In this document: positions 53,701 to 63,819 of the stretch, one piece after another
Numbering within the stretch: position 1 is the first letter of the stretch
Layout: each line of letters begins with the position of its first letter
Assembly (NCBI GenBank): GCA_945859605.1
Contig: OX243819.1
Span: 1,126,861 to 1,190,860 of the forward strand
Direction: 5' to 3'
DNA: 64,000 nucleotides
Source: Lumbricus rubellus
Lineage: Eukaryota; Annelida; Clitellata; Crassiclitellata; Lumbricidae
Notes under the pieces: generated by a model
What the model saw: only the letters and a program-made list of their open reading frames with translations
Database searches by the model: none
What the model was told of the DNA's origin: nothing
Program-made: the position numbers and the translations under genes

Positions 53701-53878
53701 AGATCTTCTCATCTACAACCTCATCGGAAAGTTATCAAGTAGAAAGATTAGAACGACGCGAAGGATCATTGTCCAACAAATTCCAGAAGTCCAAGATTCT
53801 GGTCCACGTTCCGGATTTAAGGTTCATCCTCTTCCGGATTACGACAGTTCACCTTTGGAAACAGTGCAAATTGAATGA
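41464..53878 (+). CDS. Gene B: DEG/ENaC channel paralogue (5'-truncated, 13 exons)
   Basis: Exons: 41464-41778, 42542-42904, 43979-44074, 44410-44470, 45690-45808, 46107-46189, 46312-46410, 49743-49896, 50368-50424, 50763-52108, 52584-52843, 53029-53120, 53637-53878. All junctions are GT-AG. The phases chain without error, giving 1,094 residues plus a TGA stop. The predicted product is a membrane cation channel subunit: kringle, MAM second half, the rest of the DEG/ENaC ectodomain, TM2 and a short cytoplasmic tail. No start codon, TM1 or MAM first half is present upstream, where the GAT satellite and then gene A (opposite strand) follow. The reading frame shows no lesion. Tail-to-tail with gene C. 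Confidence 0.87.
41935..42108 (+). mobile_element. CR1/Jockey-like LINE RT fragment
   Basis: An open stretch reads [19 protein letters not shown] and then LFADD, the central RT blocks of CR1/Jockey-type LINEs. It is truncated at both ends and lies in the gene B intron 41779-42541. The rest of that intron holds nothing I recognise. Confidence 0.75.
42542..42904 (+). CDS. Gene B exon: MAM C half without an N half
   Basis: 363 nt, phase 1-1. It opens with [13 protein letters not shown] and ends [16 protein letters not shown]. In gene A the matching MAM start lies before the kringle; here that exon would fall within or beyond the satellite and is absent. The encoded MAM domain would be incomplete. 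Confidence 0.82.
43498..43737 (-). mobile_element. tRNA-derived SINE
   Basis: On the minus strand it starts GCGCGGTGGTCTAGTGG (pol III A box TGGTCTAGTGG) and continues to a B box GGTTCGAATCC, then a ~150-bp body and a (CATA)n tail at 43498-43524. It has a full head-body-tail layout and is intronic in gene B. Relatives lie at 4563-4725, 44262-44340 and 63545-63650. Confidence 0.85.
43784..43862 (-). mobile_element. LINE 3' end with (GAA)n tail
   Basis: The minus strand reads CATTGGACATATGAACCTGC then CAGAGAACTGAAGAAGAAG, matching the end of the relic at 35755-35920. Only about 80 bp remain. Confidence 0.5.
43979..46410 (+). CDS. Gene B exons: proximal DEG/ENaC ectodomain
   Basis: Exons 43979-44074, 44410-44470, 45690-45808, 46107-46189 and 46312-46410 encode [63 protein letters not shown]. 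The [10 protein letters not shown] and V/S-PG blocks are hallmarks of the ASC family. The preceding acidic/charged stretch ([11 protein letters not shown]) links the MAM half to the channel domain. Confidence 0.88.
44262..44340 (-). mobile_element. SINE relic shared with the gene A intron
   Basis: The minus strand reads CTTGAGCACATTTTGTGTGG, CGCGGTAGTGTAGGGGTGAG, TTCGGTGCCTTGGATGAAG. This matches 4550-4720 including the bases just before the SINE (TTGAGCACATT). It lies in the intron 44075-44409, homologous to gene A intron 4401-5747. Confidence 0.7.
44804..44951. mobile_element. MITE-like element with ~31-bp inverted ends
   Basis: The left end TTAGGCTATGTGACATTCAA and the right end (minus strand) TTAGGCTACGTGACATTGAA continue into AGTCAATAAA on both sides. 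The pair is about 148 bp apart. It lies in the gene B intron 44471-45689 and the homologous gene A intron (3616-4339) does not show it. Confidence 0.6.
44987..45064. repeat. Perfect 30-bp inverted repeat with 18-bp loop
   Basis: The arms are 44987-45016 (AAGAACATTATTGACAATGG onward) and 45035-45064. They are perfect inverted copies separated by an 18-bp loop. The transcript would fold into a long hairpin. Located in a gene B intron 36 bp after the MITE-like element. Confidence 0.85.
47212..48435 (+). mobile_element. Tc1/mariner-type element, decayed
   Basis: The element 47214-48433 is flanked by TA on both sides. The ends CACCGTGGTTCAAAAAAAAC are inverted copies; the similarity extends about 215 bp. 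Each end contains two direct copies of the same ~165-bp sequence (left copies begin near 47229 and 47436). The centre retains transposase remains. Confidence 0.85.
47640..48110 (+). pseudogene. Tc1/mariner-type transposase remnant
   Basis: The readable frame includes [41 protein letters not shown] and [17 protein letters not shown], separated by stops and shifts. [12 protein letters not shown] is the typical second catalytic block region of this superfamily. The N-terminal DNA-binding part and the first catalytic Asp region are gone. Confidence 0.8.
48920..49742. other. Gene B intron remainder, no feature recognised
   Basis: Unremarkable AT-rich intronic sequence between the foldback-like element and the Cys-rich exon. 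Confidence 0.5.
49743..50424 (+). CDS. Gene B exons: Cys-rich DEG/ENaC segment
   Basis: Exons 49743-49896 (154 nt) and 50368-50424 (57 nt) encode [38 protein letters not shown] and [12 protein letters not shown]. This is the disulfide-rich thumb region of the ASC domain. Confidence 0.88.
50763..52108 (+). CDS. Gene B large exon: NCPDEC motif and ~430-residue helical/Ser-Thr insertion
   Basis: 1,346 nt, phase 1 to 0. [14 protein letters not shown] begins the exon and matches the conserved C-x2-x-C-x5-Y block. What follows is not found in ordinary ASC channels: a helical region with regular Leu/Ile spacing ([16 protein letters not shown]), a Ser/Thr/Pro-rich mucin-like stretch (about 51411-51570, [13 protein letters not shown]), then a second helical region ([16 protein letters not shown]) ending [13 protein letters not shown]. 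Several N-x-S/T sites are present. The next exon returns to the channel domain. Confidence 0.85.
52258..52500. repeat. Interspersed TGGAAGCTGGA motifs
   Basis: The 11-mer TGGAAGCTGGA occurs near 52264, 52311, 52348 and 52455, with an inverted CAGCTTCCA near 52488. It lies in the gene B intron 52109-52583. Spacing is irregular. Confidence 0.55.
52584..53120 (+). CDS. Gene B exons: palm/pre-TM2 strand
   Basis: Exons 52584-52843 (260 nt) and 53029-53120 (92 nt). The first encodes a helical run ([20 protein letters not shown]). The second encodes [20 protein letters not shown], the conserved strand leading into TM2. Homologous 262-nt and 92-nt exons lie in gene C. Confidence 0.86.
53487..53569 (+). 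pseudogene. Partial duplicate of the TM2 exon start (possible alternative last exon)
   Basis: An acceptor (TTATTCAG) is followed by 20 nt identical to the start of the true last exon, GTGATTTCGGCGGATGTTTT. It then diverges and stops at 53567-53569. The flanking intron is also partly duplicated. If spliced, the protein would end [16 protein letters not shown]... without the pore segment. Confidence 0.6.
53637..53878 (+). CDS. Gene B last exon: TM2, pore and C-terminal tail
   Basis: It begins [20 protein letters not shown], the DEG/ENaC pre-TM2/TM2 signature including the G-x-S-type selectivity segment (GGS), then [12 protein letters not shown] and a basic cytoplasmic tail (SRKIRTTRR) of about 45 residues before the stop. 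No poly(A) signal is obvious directly downstream. Confidence 0.92.
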
Positions 53879-53974
53879 ACACTTCACCGCTAGTTGCTCT
53901 TGTAATTCGTAATGTAGGCCTAATGCTAAATGTCAATCATGTCCTGAGGAACCTTTTCCCACCTCTAGTAAAAA

Positions 53975-55160
53975 ATTCCGAAGCATTTGGTTAAACTACT
54001 ACGGGGCCTCTATGTGGATCAAGAAGCGGCAATAAGAACTGAATATGGTGACACAGGGAAATTTAAAATAAGGAAAGGAGTGAGGCAGGGGTGCATGTTG
54101 TCCCCTTTCCTTCTTCTTCTTCGCGTATGCTACTGCTCCAGGTCTTGTCGGAGTGTGGACCGAGATTCGGATGAATTCGGTCAGCTGGTGGCATCCTTAG
54201 TTTCCCCGAAGGTACTCACAGGGAGGGCGCGCCCGGATTGACCCAGGCTTCGTGAACGCGGATGCCATCCTCCCCTTTCCTGTTCAATCTGTATGCCGAG
54301 AGAATTATGAGGAGGGCTGGATTGGAGGAGGCAACAGAGGGGGTAAGGATAGCGGGGAAAATACTGAATAATCTGAGGTACGCCGATGATACGACATTAT
54401 TGGCGGGTAAGAGGGACGACCTAGTCGAGTTAATAAGAAGAGTCAGGAAGGAAAGCGAAAAGGCGGGACTATACTTCAATGTGAAGAAAACAAAGGTTAT
54501 GACAACTGCAACATGGAAAAACTTTGAGGTGGATGGTGAAACGATAGAGGTAGTATCGAGCTTCACATTCCTGGGATCTATGATAGAGAAGGAGGGAAGA
54601 AGTGATATGGAAATAAGGAGGAGGGTAACAATGGAGAAAACGGCAATGAACGGTCTGGAAAAGATTTGGAAGGATAAATACGTGAGCAGGGAAACAAAGA
54701 AAAGACTGGTAAGAGCACTGATCTTCCCAGTGGTCCTATATGGATGCGAGACATGGACAAAGACACGGGATATGGAAAATAAAATCAACGCGTGTGAGAT
54801 GTGGATTTGGAGAAAGATGCTAAGAATTTCATGGACGGAGAAGAGAACTAACGAATCGGTGCGCAAGGAGCTCGGAATAAAGAGGGAGGAGACACTGCAG
54901 CAAACAGCAACTTGAAGGAAATTGAGCTACTTCGGCCATGTGATGAGATCTAACGGTTTGGAAAAGGAGCTGATGACGGCATGCGGTGAGGGAAGGAGAA
55001 GATGCGGAAGACCAAGGAAGAAATGGTTGGATGAGGTACAGGAAAAGTCTGGCATGAGACTGGAGGAGCTAAGAGAGGCGACTAGAGAGAGGATCAACTG
55101 GAGACGATACACCAGGGCTTTCGCCAGAGCTCCAGAAGCTGACGGCACCAGGTGACCAGG
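53975..55160 (+). mobile_element. 5'-truncated LINE with disrupted RT
   Basis: A non-LTR RT begins mid-domain (KLLRGLYVDQEAAIRTEYG, GVRQGCMLSPF). It resumes at FLFNLYAERI, YADDTTLLAG and LYGCETWTK, and ends in a tail with YFGHVMR and GRPRKKWLDEVQ. It is interrupted by a ~160-bp foreign stretch between MLSPF and FLFNLY (about 54117-54275) and by an in-frame stop at 54913. It is a dead copy in the B-C intergenic region. Confidence 0.88.
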
Positions 55161-56287
55161 TGAGTAAAAACCACCTGTAGCCTAAAAGCCCTAACTTGCG
55201 CCCTAGACCGCATTCTTTTGTTCTACCAGTTAAAGATGTTAGAAACTTTATTCCGAGGGTTCGCTTTGTCGCCCAATAATGTCATTGTTGTATTCACATT
55301 ATTTTTGTTGTTTATTTTCAAAGTGCATTGACATGTAGGCCTAACTGGGTGCGGTGTTTCACCCTGATTTGTCTCATTAAACAAAGATTATTATTAACTT
55401 CATATCAGAAGTTGCTAGTGACATTATTTATCAATTTGTTGTAATTTTAATGTGGAAATGCTCCTGCACGGTGTATAGGCCTATATATTTTAAATTTGAT
55501 AATTTTATCGATGGGACTTTCCCTCAATCTTCTTTGCTAGTCTTTCCTCATCTTCCTATCATTTCAGAGTCTCTCATTTCTATCGGCGTTGCACGCACTG
55601 TGAGCGCTTCTGCTTCTTGCTTCATGATGCGCTTTGTAAATTGGTAAGATACAACACGCAATACTTTTCCATAGTGTCAAGTGCCCTTTACAGTTGATTA
55701 ATTTCTTTGAATAATTATGTGCAGCATGCGCATTTATAGAAGTCTCTTAATTAACCTTCTGTGTCGACGTTTGATAGCCATCAAGTGGCCTCGGTTCGCC
55801 ATATTATGAAGGTGTTTTTGCTAAAATGGAATCGAGTAGACTTTGATCATAGTAGGCCTATAGGAAATAATCGTACGATCGGTTAGATAAAATAACATTA
55901 GTCCGAAAACAGAAATGGAAACGGAACAAAGTTGCGGATCGATTTCTGTTTGACAACTTGATATACAAAACATTCAACTGTTTGAACAATGCTGTGAAAC
56001 TCTTCAATAAATTGTTTGATTTCTTGCTTGTAAAGAAAGTGATTTTAATATTATTAGGCAACTTCAATGACAGATTGAGTCGTTTTTGAATCAACGGTCG
56101 ACAGTGGTTTCCTTCTTTTCTATAGGCTACATGTATTAAACCGTTCACTTGGAACAGCCAGTCTTTAATTACAAGAGAAAATATTATGCTTTGTCACAGA
56201 TAGTTCAATTTTACAGCCGCAGTCATCACAAGAAACACTTTTTAGATCCGCACGATGCAATCCTGAATGCCATCGCGAGCCTATAAA
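55161..56287. other. Intergenic, no feature recognised
   Basis: AT-rich sequence with TAGGCCTA octamers near 55337, 55476 and 55853. I see no gene or RNA. Confidence 0.5.
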
Positions 56288-56939
56288 TCTATACATGTAG
56301 GACCTATAAATAAAGAGGAAACTGAGTGAGTGTCTGTTTGACCGACATGGGACACCCCTTGGGAGGGTTGGCGAGTCTCTCTCACCTCGGAGACCATGGT
56401 GGGGGTGGCGAAAACCCACATTTTTGCACAGTGTGTGTTTTTTCACTAGCAAATCCACACTTTCTGAGCTTTCCCACAGTTTGTGAGCTTTTGGCTCGAA
56501 ATCTTCACTACTATGTTGGCGTGGTCATGAAAGGGAGGAGGGAGGAATGGATGGAAGGACGGAGGAAGGGTAGGAAGGACGGACGGACGGGACGGATGGA
56601 GGGAGGGGAAGGCCGGACGGACGGACGGAGGGAAAGGAGGAGGGAGGGAATGGAGAGGGAGAGCCGGATGGTCGGCGGCCGGAAGGGATGGCGGGAGGGG
56701 GGGAGGTAGGAAGAGATGAAGAAAAGGATGAGGGATGGCGGAATGGAGGGAGGCAGAGAAGAGGGAGGGATGAAGGGAAGAAAGTGAGGGTTGGCAATTA
56801 GGGGATTAGCTGGAAACGGGGCCGGGTTGGAAGGCGGAGAGGGAGGGAGCGAATGGGCGAAGTGAGAGAGAAGTAGGGGAGTGTCCGGGAACGGGGGCGA
56901 ATCTTAAAATTCCCGGGCAACGCCGGGTACCCCAGCTAG
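56288..56939 (+). mobile_element. Non-autonomous Helitron
   Basis: It starts TCTATACATG directly after an A (56287) and ends CTAG directly before a T (56940), the A/T insertion rule of Helitrons. Just before the end, CCCGGGCAACGCCGGG forms the expected 3' hairpin. The interior (about 56525-56790) is an expanded GGAGG/GGACGG purine tract. There is no Rep/helicase ORF. Confidence 0.85.
56525..56800. repeat. GGA/GGAC-rich purine minisatellite inside the Helitron
   Basis: Irregular repeats of GGAAGG, GGACGGACGG and GGAGGGAGG. It is almost pure purine on the plus strand. Open frames across it are artefacts of the repeat. Confidence 0.85.
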
Positions 56940-57299
56940 TAATAGTGTATGAAAAGGCGTCCTTCGTCCGGACGCCTGCAGATCCACTACTCAGTGAAAA
57001 CAGATATTCTTTTGTCTGTTTATTTTACAGAGAAGACTGGCGTCGATTCGTCGTATTCAATTTCATGATTAATTTAGATTTTAGACCAAACCTGAAGATG
57101 ACTGAGCCCTGCAACTGAAATAAAATCGCATAAAACGATGCACATTGAGAACTGTTCAATATTTTCGGAGCTATGACCCAAATCTCCGGACAAACTATTG
57201 GTTGACTCCAGCGCATTGTGAACTGAGCAAAATGATGGTAGCATAATGCATATTAATTTTATGGCTCATGTTTGCCTATCGCTATATGGATACTAAACA

Positions 57300-57428
57300 A
57301 ACTGGCTGGGCAACATCAAGGAGTGGACTGGATTGACATTGGGAGAAATGATAAGACTGACGGAAGACAGGAAGCGTTGGAGGAACATTGTACATGATGC
57401 GGCCGACTCTCGGATCGAGGATAGCTGA
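57300..57428 (+). mobile_element. LINE C-terminal relic
   Basis: The frame NWLGNIKEWTGLTLGEMIRL, then EDRKRWRNIVHDAADSR and a stop, is the tail of an endonuclease/RT LINE. Nothing else of the element is seen. Confidence 0.6.
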
Positions 57429-57908
57429 GAACAGAACAGAATATGGAAACTAAAATTGTACCAGGGTAATTATTTTTGTCCTGAACTACTCAGTAAAATA
57501 TTTTGGCTTTGGGATCATGTTAAGTGACACCTCAAAGCTACTGAAGTTTGAAAAAGTGTAATTTTTTCTTTAAAATAAAAACTCACACATTTAATGCGTT
57601 ATAATAATTATCATTTACTGTCGCACAATACATACTAACTAATTGAATATCGCAATAGGCCTATTCCACCTTTAAGAATGGAATCAACTACGTATAGAAC
57701 TTCCGAAACCAGGGTTGAAACTCGTTTATCATCAATTAATTGGATTTGGATAAAACCCAGGAAATTGACCAAAACCTAAATTTCAAATAATTCGACTAGT
57801 GTAGACCTATAGGCTACCGAACAATTTATGAGAGAAATGTTCAAGCGCTAGTAAAAAATTAACGGAAGGTAAAGTTTAAGAACGTATGATGCGCCGCTGG
57901 TGAAGTTT

Positions 57909-58156
57909 TCATTTCATTTTAACCAATTCCAAAGGAGTTTCGTTTGCCGGGAACGGATTCAACGGATGAACTTTAACTGCGGATTGTGGGCCAGGATCTT
58001 TCAGCTCTGACATTGGTCGAACATTGATTCTTTTGGTCATTTTAATCTTTCTGCTCGATATCTTAACAATGAAGTTGTAGATGAACAGATCCAGGAACTC
58101 GAAGAAGGAAAGAATGCTTCCTCCGAGGAACAACCCGAAACATCCGCCGAAATCAC
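57909..58156 (-). CDS. Gene C last exon: TM2 and C-terminal tail
   Basis: It starts [20 protein letters not shown], then FLDLFIYNFIVK and a basic tail (SRKIKMTKR), ending at a TGA. It closely matches the gene B last exon. In frame only if the upstream frameshift is absent or bypassed. Confidence 0.85.
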
Positions 58157-59311
58157 CTGAACAAATTCAACAGCAACGTCACGAAGTCATCATACCTGAA
58201 TCTCTGTATGTCCGTCTGCCTAAGCTTATGTCTCAGGCATTGTAGACTGGTCAAGAAATATGTTTGCAAAGTAATTAGGGCCTACCTTTTCGCGCAAATG
58301 TTATCTATTTCTTGGTCTTGGATAACAGACCTTTACGATTGAAACCGAAATAATTGAGCAATCTCTAGCTGGTTCGATGAAAATAAACATGTGTTTATTA
58401 GCCTACAGGAGAAAACTGGATACATAGTTCATGAACATACTTAGGAATTGGATCATATCATATCCAGTCGTCTGTTCAATGGTTCGATACTTCAGTTCTC
58501 CGTAGAAAATGTCGACTTCGAGGAAATTGCTCCTAAAAACCCAAGCAACAATAACAAAAGACACTTTACTTTCAACGACATAGGCTACATATCTTAGACG
58601 ATCACCATAAACTTTTTAGTTTACTTAAAAAAACAACACGTCATCGGATAAAACCATCAACTGTCTGTTACAGTAGGGCTTGAAGCGGCCGCAGTTCTCG
58701 TGTTCCATGTTGAATGCGTAGGCTACCATGTTATGTTATAGAACGTTTAATTGTACCTGACAAAGCTGTCTCCGATGACAGTAGAATCGTTGAAACTGGT
58801 CAGCCGCTGGTTGAGATTATTGACGTTCTTGATGACGACCTGTTGTGCTGCACGCAGTTCCAGTTGGACATTGGTCAGCGTCTGCTTGAGACTCGAGTCG
58901 TAACCACGAACAAGCGTCTGCGTAATAGTCGCTGAACGGTTGGCGAGACAGTCATGGTATTAACTCCAACTCCCAGCGTCTGTCCTATCTGATCGGAGTT
59001 TAGCTGAAAGCCTGCGATCTGCACAAACATACAATGCAGAAAACACATAGGACCCTAAATTAAATGGCAACCACTACAAAGTGAGTCTCCATGGATTGGA
59101 AAGCATGTAAGTAAAAATAACAAAATAATGCAACCGTATGATGGGAAACTGCACAAATAAATTGAATAAATGACTAATAATATTATTGTCAATTATTCTT
59201 TAATTTTTATGTGATAAATTAATTCAGATTTTCCCCGTAGTACTTTTGCGAATTTCCTAACTCATTTACCATTCAGACACCTTACCTTATGGGCAACGTA
59301 AACAAACTTAC

Positions 59312-60672
59312 GCTTTTGTCTTGAAGCATCGGAATCGGACTTCTCCACAAAAGCAATTCCATGGCGAAACTATAGATGGTTGTACTGTCGCCTGACATAA
59401 ATGTCTGCAGTTTATTCAAGTACTTGATCAATTGAGAGTAAATTGATATTGTTCTCGTCTCGATGGTATTTATGATGGATGTCACATCTGATAGAACTGA
59501 AGTCTCGATACCAGACAATGCATTCTCAACATGAAGTAACAACCTGATGTTTGACTCTTGCAAAAATCCATCGGAAAGCTGGAGTTTTGTCAGGCTTCCG
59601 TTTTGATATGCAACCATCAGATCATTCAACCAGCTTGCATCTGCCAAGAGTGTGTTCATCGACCGCGTTGTACCTGACATGTCAACCGTCGACACGGTCC
59701 GATCGACAGAACCGAGGAAGGACTGAAAAGAATTCAACACGCTTGTGTAATCTGTCATGCAGTTGAGGACATTTGAAACTTTCAATTGCAGATCCGCCAG
59801 AAAATATCGATCTTCTTCGCTGTATTCATCGCAATATTCGGATGGCTTTGTGGTGCTTGGTAACATTGTGGAGTCTTCGGTTGATTCTGGTGCTACCGAT
59901 GACGCAAGAGGACTAGATGCTTCACTGTCGATTGTACTGATGATGTCAGTGGAAGCGTCGAAAGTACTTCCCATTTCATCGACAGTATAAGTGAAAATAG
60001 AGCTGGGCGTCTCACTGGTGGTTGGAACAGTTGCGTTACATTTTTTAGTGGACATCAGAAGAAATATGTCATTTATCCTATCGTTTGCACTGGCAATAAG
60101 GTTCAAGCATTTCTTGACAGTGAAGTTTGCTGTACATAAATTGCTTAGAGAATCGTTTGCATATGACATCACTCTCTTTAGAGCCTCCAGGACATCCTTT
60201 AGGGAATCATACTCTGAAGTGTTCTTCAACTTTGAGATTTCCTGACTAAAGGTATTCGACTGATCCGAAATGCTCTGAACCAAGAATGCAGCGTTTTCGC
60301 CGTAGCAGTCTTGGAACTTTGCTAAGAAGTGTTGACTGGAGTCAACATCTTTTCCAACGATCTCCAGTAATTTTCCGACAGCCTTTAAGATGAGACTCGT
60401 CACAGAAGTCGCTGGGTTTAGAATATTCTTGTAGATGAGAGTCTTTACTTGTCCATGACTGAGAATCACTGACTCTAGGCCTAATATGGTTTGCGTCAAT
60501 TCTACGTCGTCTACTCTATTAGCGATTTCCAAGCTGTGCCAGTAGCTCTCCCGTATGCTGTCTGTGTTTTGCAGGATATTCGCTAGCCCGACACCGGAGA
60601 GTTGAGAAATGGACAATGAAGTTGCGTAGGAGTAGACCAGACATTCATCCGGACAATTGGAGGTCCACTGCT
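59312..60672 (-). CDS. Gene C large exon: NCPDEC motif and helical/Ser-Thr insertion
   Basis: 1,361 nt, phase 1 to 0, without stops. The same layout as B: conserved start ([18 protein letters not shown]), helices, a Ser/Thr-rich linker (ASSPLASSVAPESTEDS), a second helical block and the [13 protein letters not shown] end. The linker is the least conserved part among A, B and C. Confidence 0.85.
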
Positions 60673-60974
60673 CTGTGAAAATATTACTTGATTTATTATT
60701 TTCTTACTGGAGCAACACATATCGCAGCCAAACAGTAACAAACACTAATAAAAAATGCACGTACATTTATTGGACATAAGGTGCCTATTTGTATGTTACA
60801 AATGTATAAAGAAATAGAAGGATAATAATAATGATGTTTATCCATTTGTAGGATTGTACCGTTCCTTGTCAACATAGGCTACCGTTGAAACGCTGAAGCA
60901 ATAGGCTACTCGATAATCCATAAATTGTATCTGGCTTGCAAGATGCAAGGTGGTATGCGGACTTTTGATTCCCA

Positions 60975-61640
60975 GGCCATTCATCCCGGACCCTTCATCT
61001 CGGACCGTTCACCCCCGAACTGTTCATCCCCTCTTGTTCATCTCCGGACTGTTCAACCCCCCGATTGTTCATCTAGAGGACAATTAATCCACGAACGTCT
61101 CGTATAATATCGTATAAATTAATATGAATTGTTCATTAGTCGCCAAGGTAATACGACGTCATGGTTAAGTGTCATCCGCTGTAATATTGGCCCGCTCTAT
61201 CATCACTTCTTAAAGCGTAGCCGGTCTAGTGTAGTAAGTTCAATTGACCAATGTTCAAATCAAAATGAATCAAAAAAAGAAGGCATCATTCATGCAAGCT
61301 GCTACTGGAATCCAAGAAATTGTTTTTTTTAAAAATAGAAATATCGTGACTTGCTTGGCCGGATACAAAAGAGCGAATGCGTTGATATAATCTTCGTGCA
61401 ATAATATTGACCATTATTTTGTAGCACAATTATTGACATTTTATAAATTATCAACGGGGGTCTTTTAGGAACGTGGAAATTCACCTATGGACTAGTTTTC
61501 CTTTTTATGGTGATAAAATCTTATTTTTTTGCTGGATGGTTGGTCATATTTATAATTTATTGTATGAATCGTCCGGGTTTAACTATCCATTGTTGAATCT
61601 TCCTGGGATGAACCGTCCAGGGACGAACCATTAGCAGCAT
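60975..61640. repeat. Inverted arrays of ~15-bp GTTCATCCCCGGACT-like repeats
   Basis: The left array (60975-61100) has about eight degenerate units such as GTTCATCTCCGGACT. The right array (61566-61640) carries about four in inverse orientation (GGTTCATCCCAGGA on the minus strand). The spacing is about 470 bp. The layout is like the foldback-like element at 47041-48919 but with a different unit. In the gene C intron 60673-62065. Confidence 0.5.
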
Positions 61641-62065
61641 GACCAAACCTAGAATCCCGAAATGTACTGATATTGTTCACTTAAAATTTTTTAAATGCTA
61701 CTAAGTGCTGATGTGCTAGAGACAACCAACTCGACAGAAGGTGAAAACAAATTCTCATATTGTCTAATGAGTGAGCTGACAGATCCCCATAAGGTTAGGT
61801 ATCTTTCCCATTTGAAAATTACATCATAACTTGGATTAGACCTAATAAATCAGCTCGCTGATTCTTGAGGCAGCACTAATCGAATCCCGAGGTCATGGAC
61901 AGCATGAAAGAGCACATTTCGCCGTTTACTCTTCAGTTTTGACAGTTTAAACATATATTTCTTAGGAAAAGACACTTTCGTGAAGACGAGAAAGCAAAGA
62001 TTCTGCTAATAACTATAATCCTACAGAAGGCCCTATGCGAACACAGATCCAACTTGTCATCTTAC

Positions 62066-63819
62066 CACTCGACGATTCGACACAGGATAGGTAAGAAGCC
62101 AGTGAACAGATGTCATCATGACCTAAAATATCAAACATAATAATATTTATTTCATATTAGCCTACTTTGTAAAGGTATGGAAAATGAATACGTAAATAGG
62201 TCTATTCGTCGTGTCGTTTCGAGTGAAAACTTCTAGCTTATGGTCATACTAAGGAAACCTCTACCCTCTGATTATTTCTAAATAGTTTCTGAGCCGAGGC
62301 AAGCACTCCCTCCCCCCAAGAATGAATGAATTAATAAAAGCTTTATCGGTTGTAAAGTGCCACCATTATTCCTAACCTCGCGCCACTAAACCGGGTATGG
62401 AATTTGAGAATCGGATACCAACAGAGAAATTTATGAAGCCAGAGAAATTTATGCAGGCAATGCCCATAAGATGGCTGCAGCCTACACCAATTTGCAGGTA
62501 GCAAAAATTCAGTAAAAGATACACTTTATTGCCTACACACGTAGAAAGACATCAGCTGGTTGGAGGTTGAAGAAAATGTGAACTAGTCTGCGTTTTACCG
62601 ACCTGGCATGTAGCTATCTATGCAGTTACATTTGTCCAAAACAGATCTCGTTTGACATTCGAGTTGACACTTGGCCGTTGTGTAACGGTCAGTTGAGCTG
62701 AAGAATCCGTAGTCCTCCGAAGAGCATTTTCCCCAAGGAGGTTCCAGATTGGTAAGCTAAAAGGCAACAAGCCTCCAGTATCATCTTGAGAACTAACAAC
62801 AGCTTATAAAAAAATTATAATTATCTTCATGGCGATGAAAATCAAATGGTCTCAGAGACTCATACAGCAGCTTTCTAATCACAATTTTAAAAAGAGATTA
62901 AGCAGTGCAGGATGCAATCTGTGATTCAGTTCCAAAAGACTGGGAAGAATCATCTATCGAAACAATAACAAAACACATTCATCCATTTTAGAGCAACGTG
63001 AGCAACCATCTCGTGGAACTCCAAACTTTTTAATTCCGTCCGATACCTAGTCCTTCTAACTGTCACAAAATTCGAACTTGGGCAACATTTCAACGAACCT
63101 ATAGTCCTATACCAACCAAGAACATCTCAGGTGACACTGATTACATAACTAGAATGAATCTACATTAAATAGAGTCTTCCTGGAGGTTCCGTTCTGAGTC
63201 TTTTGCACCCGATTCTATATACGGGTGAATATTCTAGCATTGACACTCCTCCCTGATCATCTCTTTTCGGACGATATACCAGCATTTTTAACGGTTTCCT
63301 TCATCACACGTGCAATTACATACAGGCATTCCTAAAGAGTTTCTTCATCCCAAGTAGTCCCTACACTTAAAGAGCATATTCACTTCATCTCAAATACTCT
63401 CCACCTCTGGATGTCATAACACTTTTTCTACGAAATAGAATGGTTTACCACACAGGATAGTCTATACCGGCTAATTCCATCCAGAAGATAGATTATTTCA
63501 TCCCCCAGATATCTTTCAGGGGGTTATAATATCGCGTGACAAGGGCGCGTGATTGCTCATGCGCTTCGGCGTAAAATTCCGATTCAGTGTCCGCGCTGCA
63601 GTCGGAGTGTGCAAAACTGTGCATGCACGCATACATACAATTAAAAGTCCAATGAAGATTCAAAATGGAACATAAAATAAATTAATGTGAATAATATAAA
63701 AATCGTCTATAATTACGAACCATATGATGGTCAAGTGGTGCCAGCGTCTGGTAGCCAGGGGCAACGGTGAAACCAGAATCTGCGACTTGTGGAACGTCAT
63801 CGTAGACATGAACGTGAAT
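62066..63819 (-). CDS. Gene C exons: proximal and Cys-rich ectodomain
   Basis: Exons 63819-63721 (99 nt), 62756-62603 (154 nt) and 62122-62066 (57 nt). They encode VADSGFTVAPGYQT, CQLECQTRSVLDKCNC and ICSLASYLSCVE. Phases match gene B. Confidence 0.85.
63545..63650 (+). mobile_element. SINE 3' fragment
   Basis: GATTGCTCATGCGCTTCGGC, then TTCAGTGTCCGCGCTGCAG and a CATACATAC tail match the 3' half of the SINE at 43498-43737. The tRNA-like head is missing. Confidence 0.6.

Larger units (their letters stand above)
57909..63819 (-). pseudogene. Gene C: DEG/ENaC paralogue with a 2-nt frameshift (partial, 7 exons seen)
   Basis: Exons: 63819-63721, 62756-62603, 62122-62066, 60672-59312, 59018-58757, 58532-58441, 58156-57909. 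Lengths 99, 154, 57 and 92 equal those in B. Blocks seen: [91 protein letters not shown]. The exon 59018-58757 is 262 nt against 260 in B. Two extra bases between LGV and LAN (about 58943-58972) shift the frame to a stop. Downstream of this the correct frame is conserved, so the lesion is single and possibly recent, or a sequence error. The 5' exons lie beyond the window. Confidence 0.75.

Noticed and set aside
56326..56797. Arg/Glu/Gly-rich and Pro/Ser-rich open frames
   Set aside because: They lie in the purine minisatellite of the Helitron.
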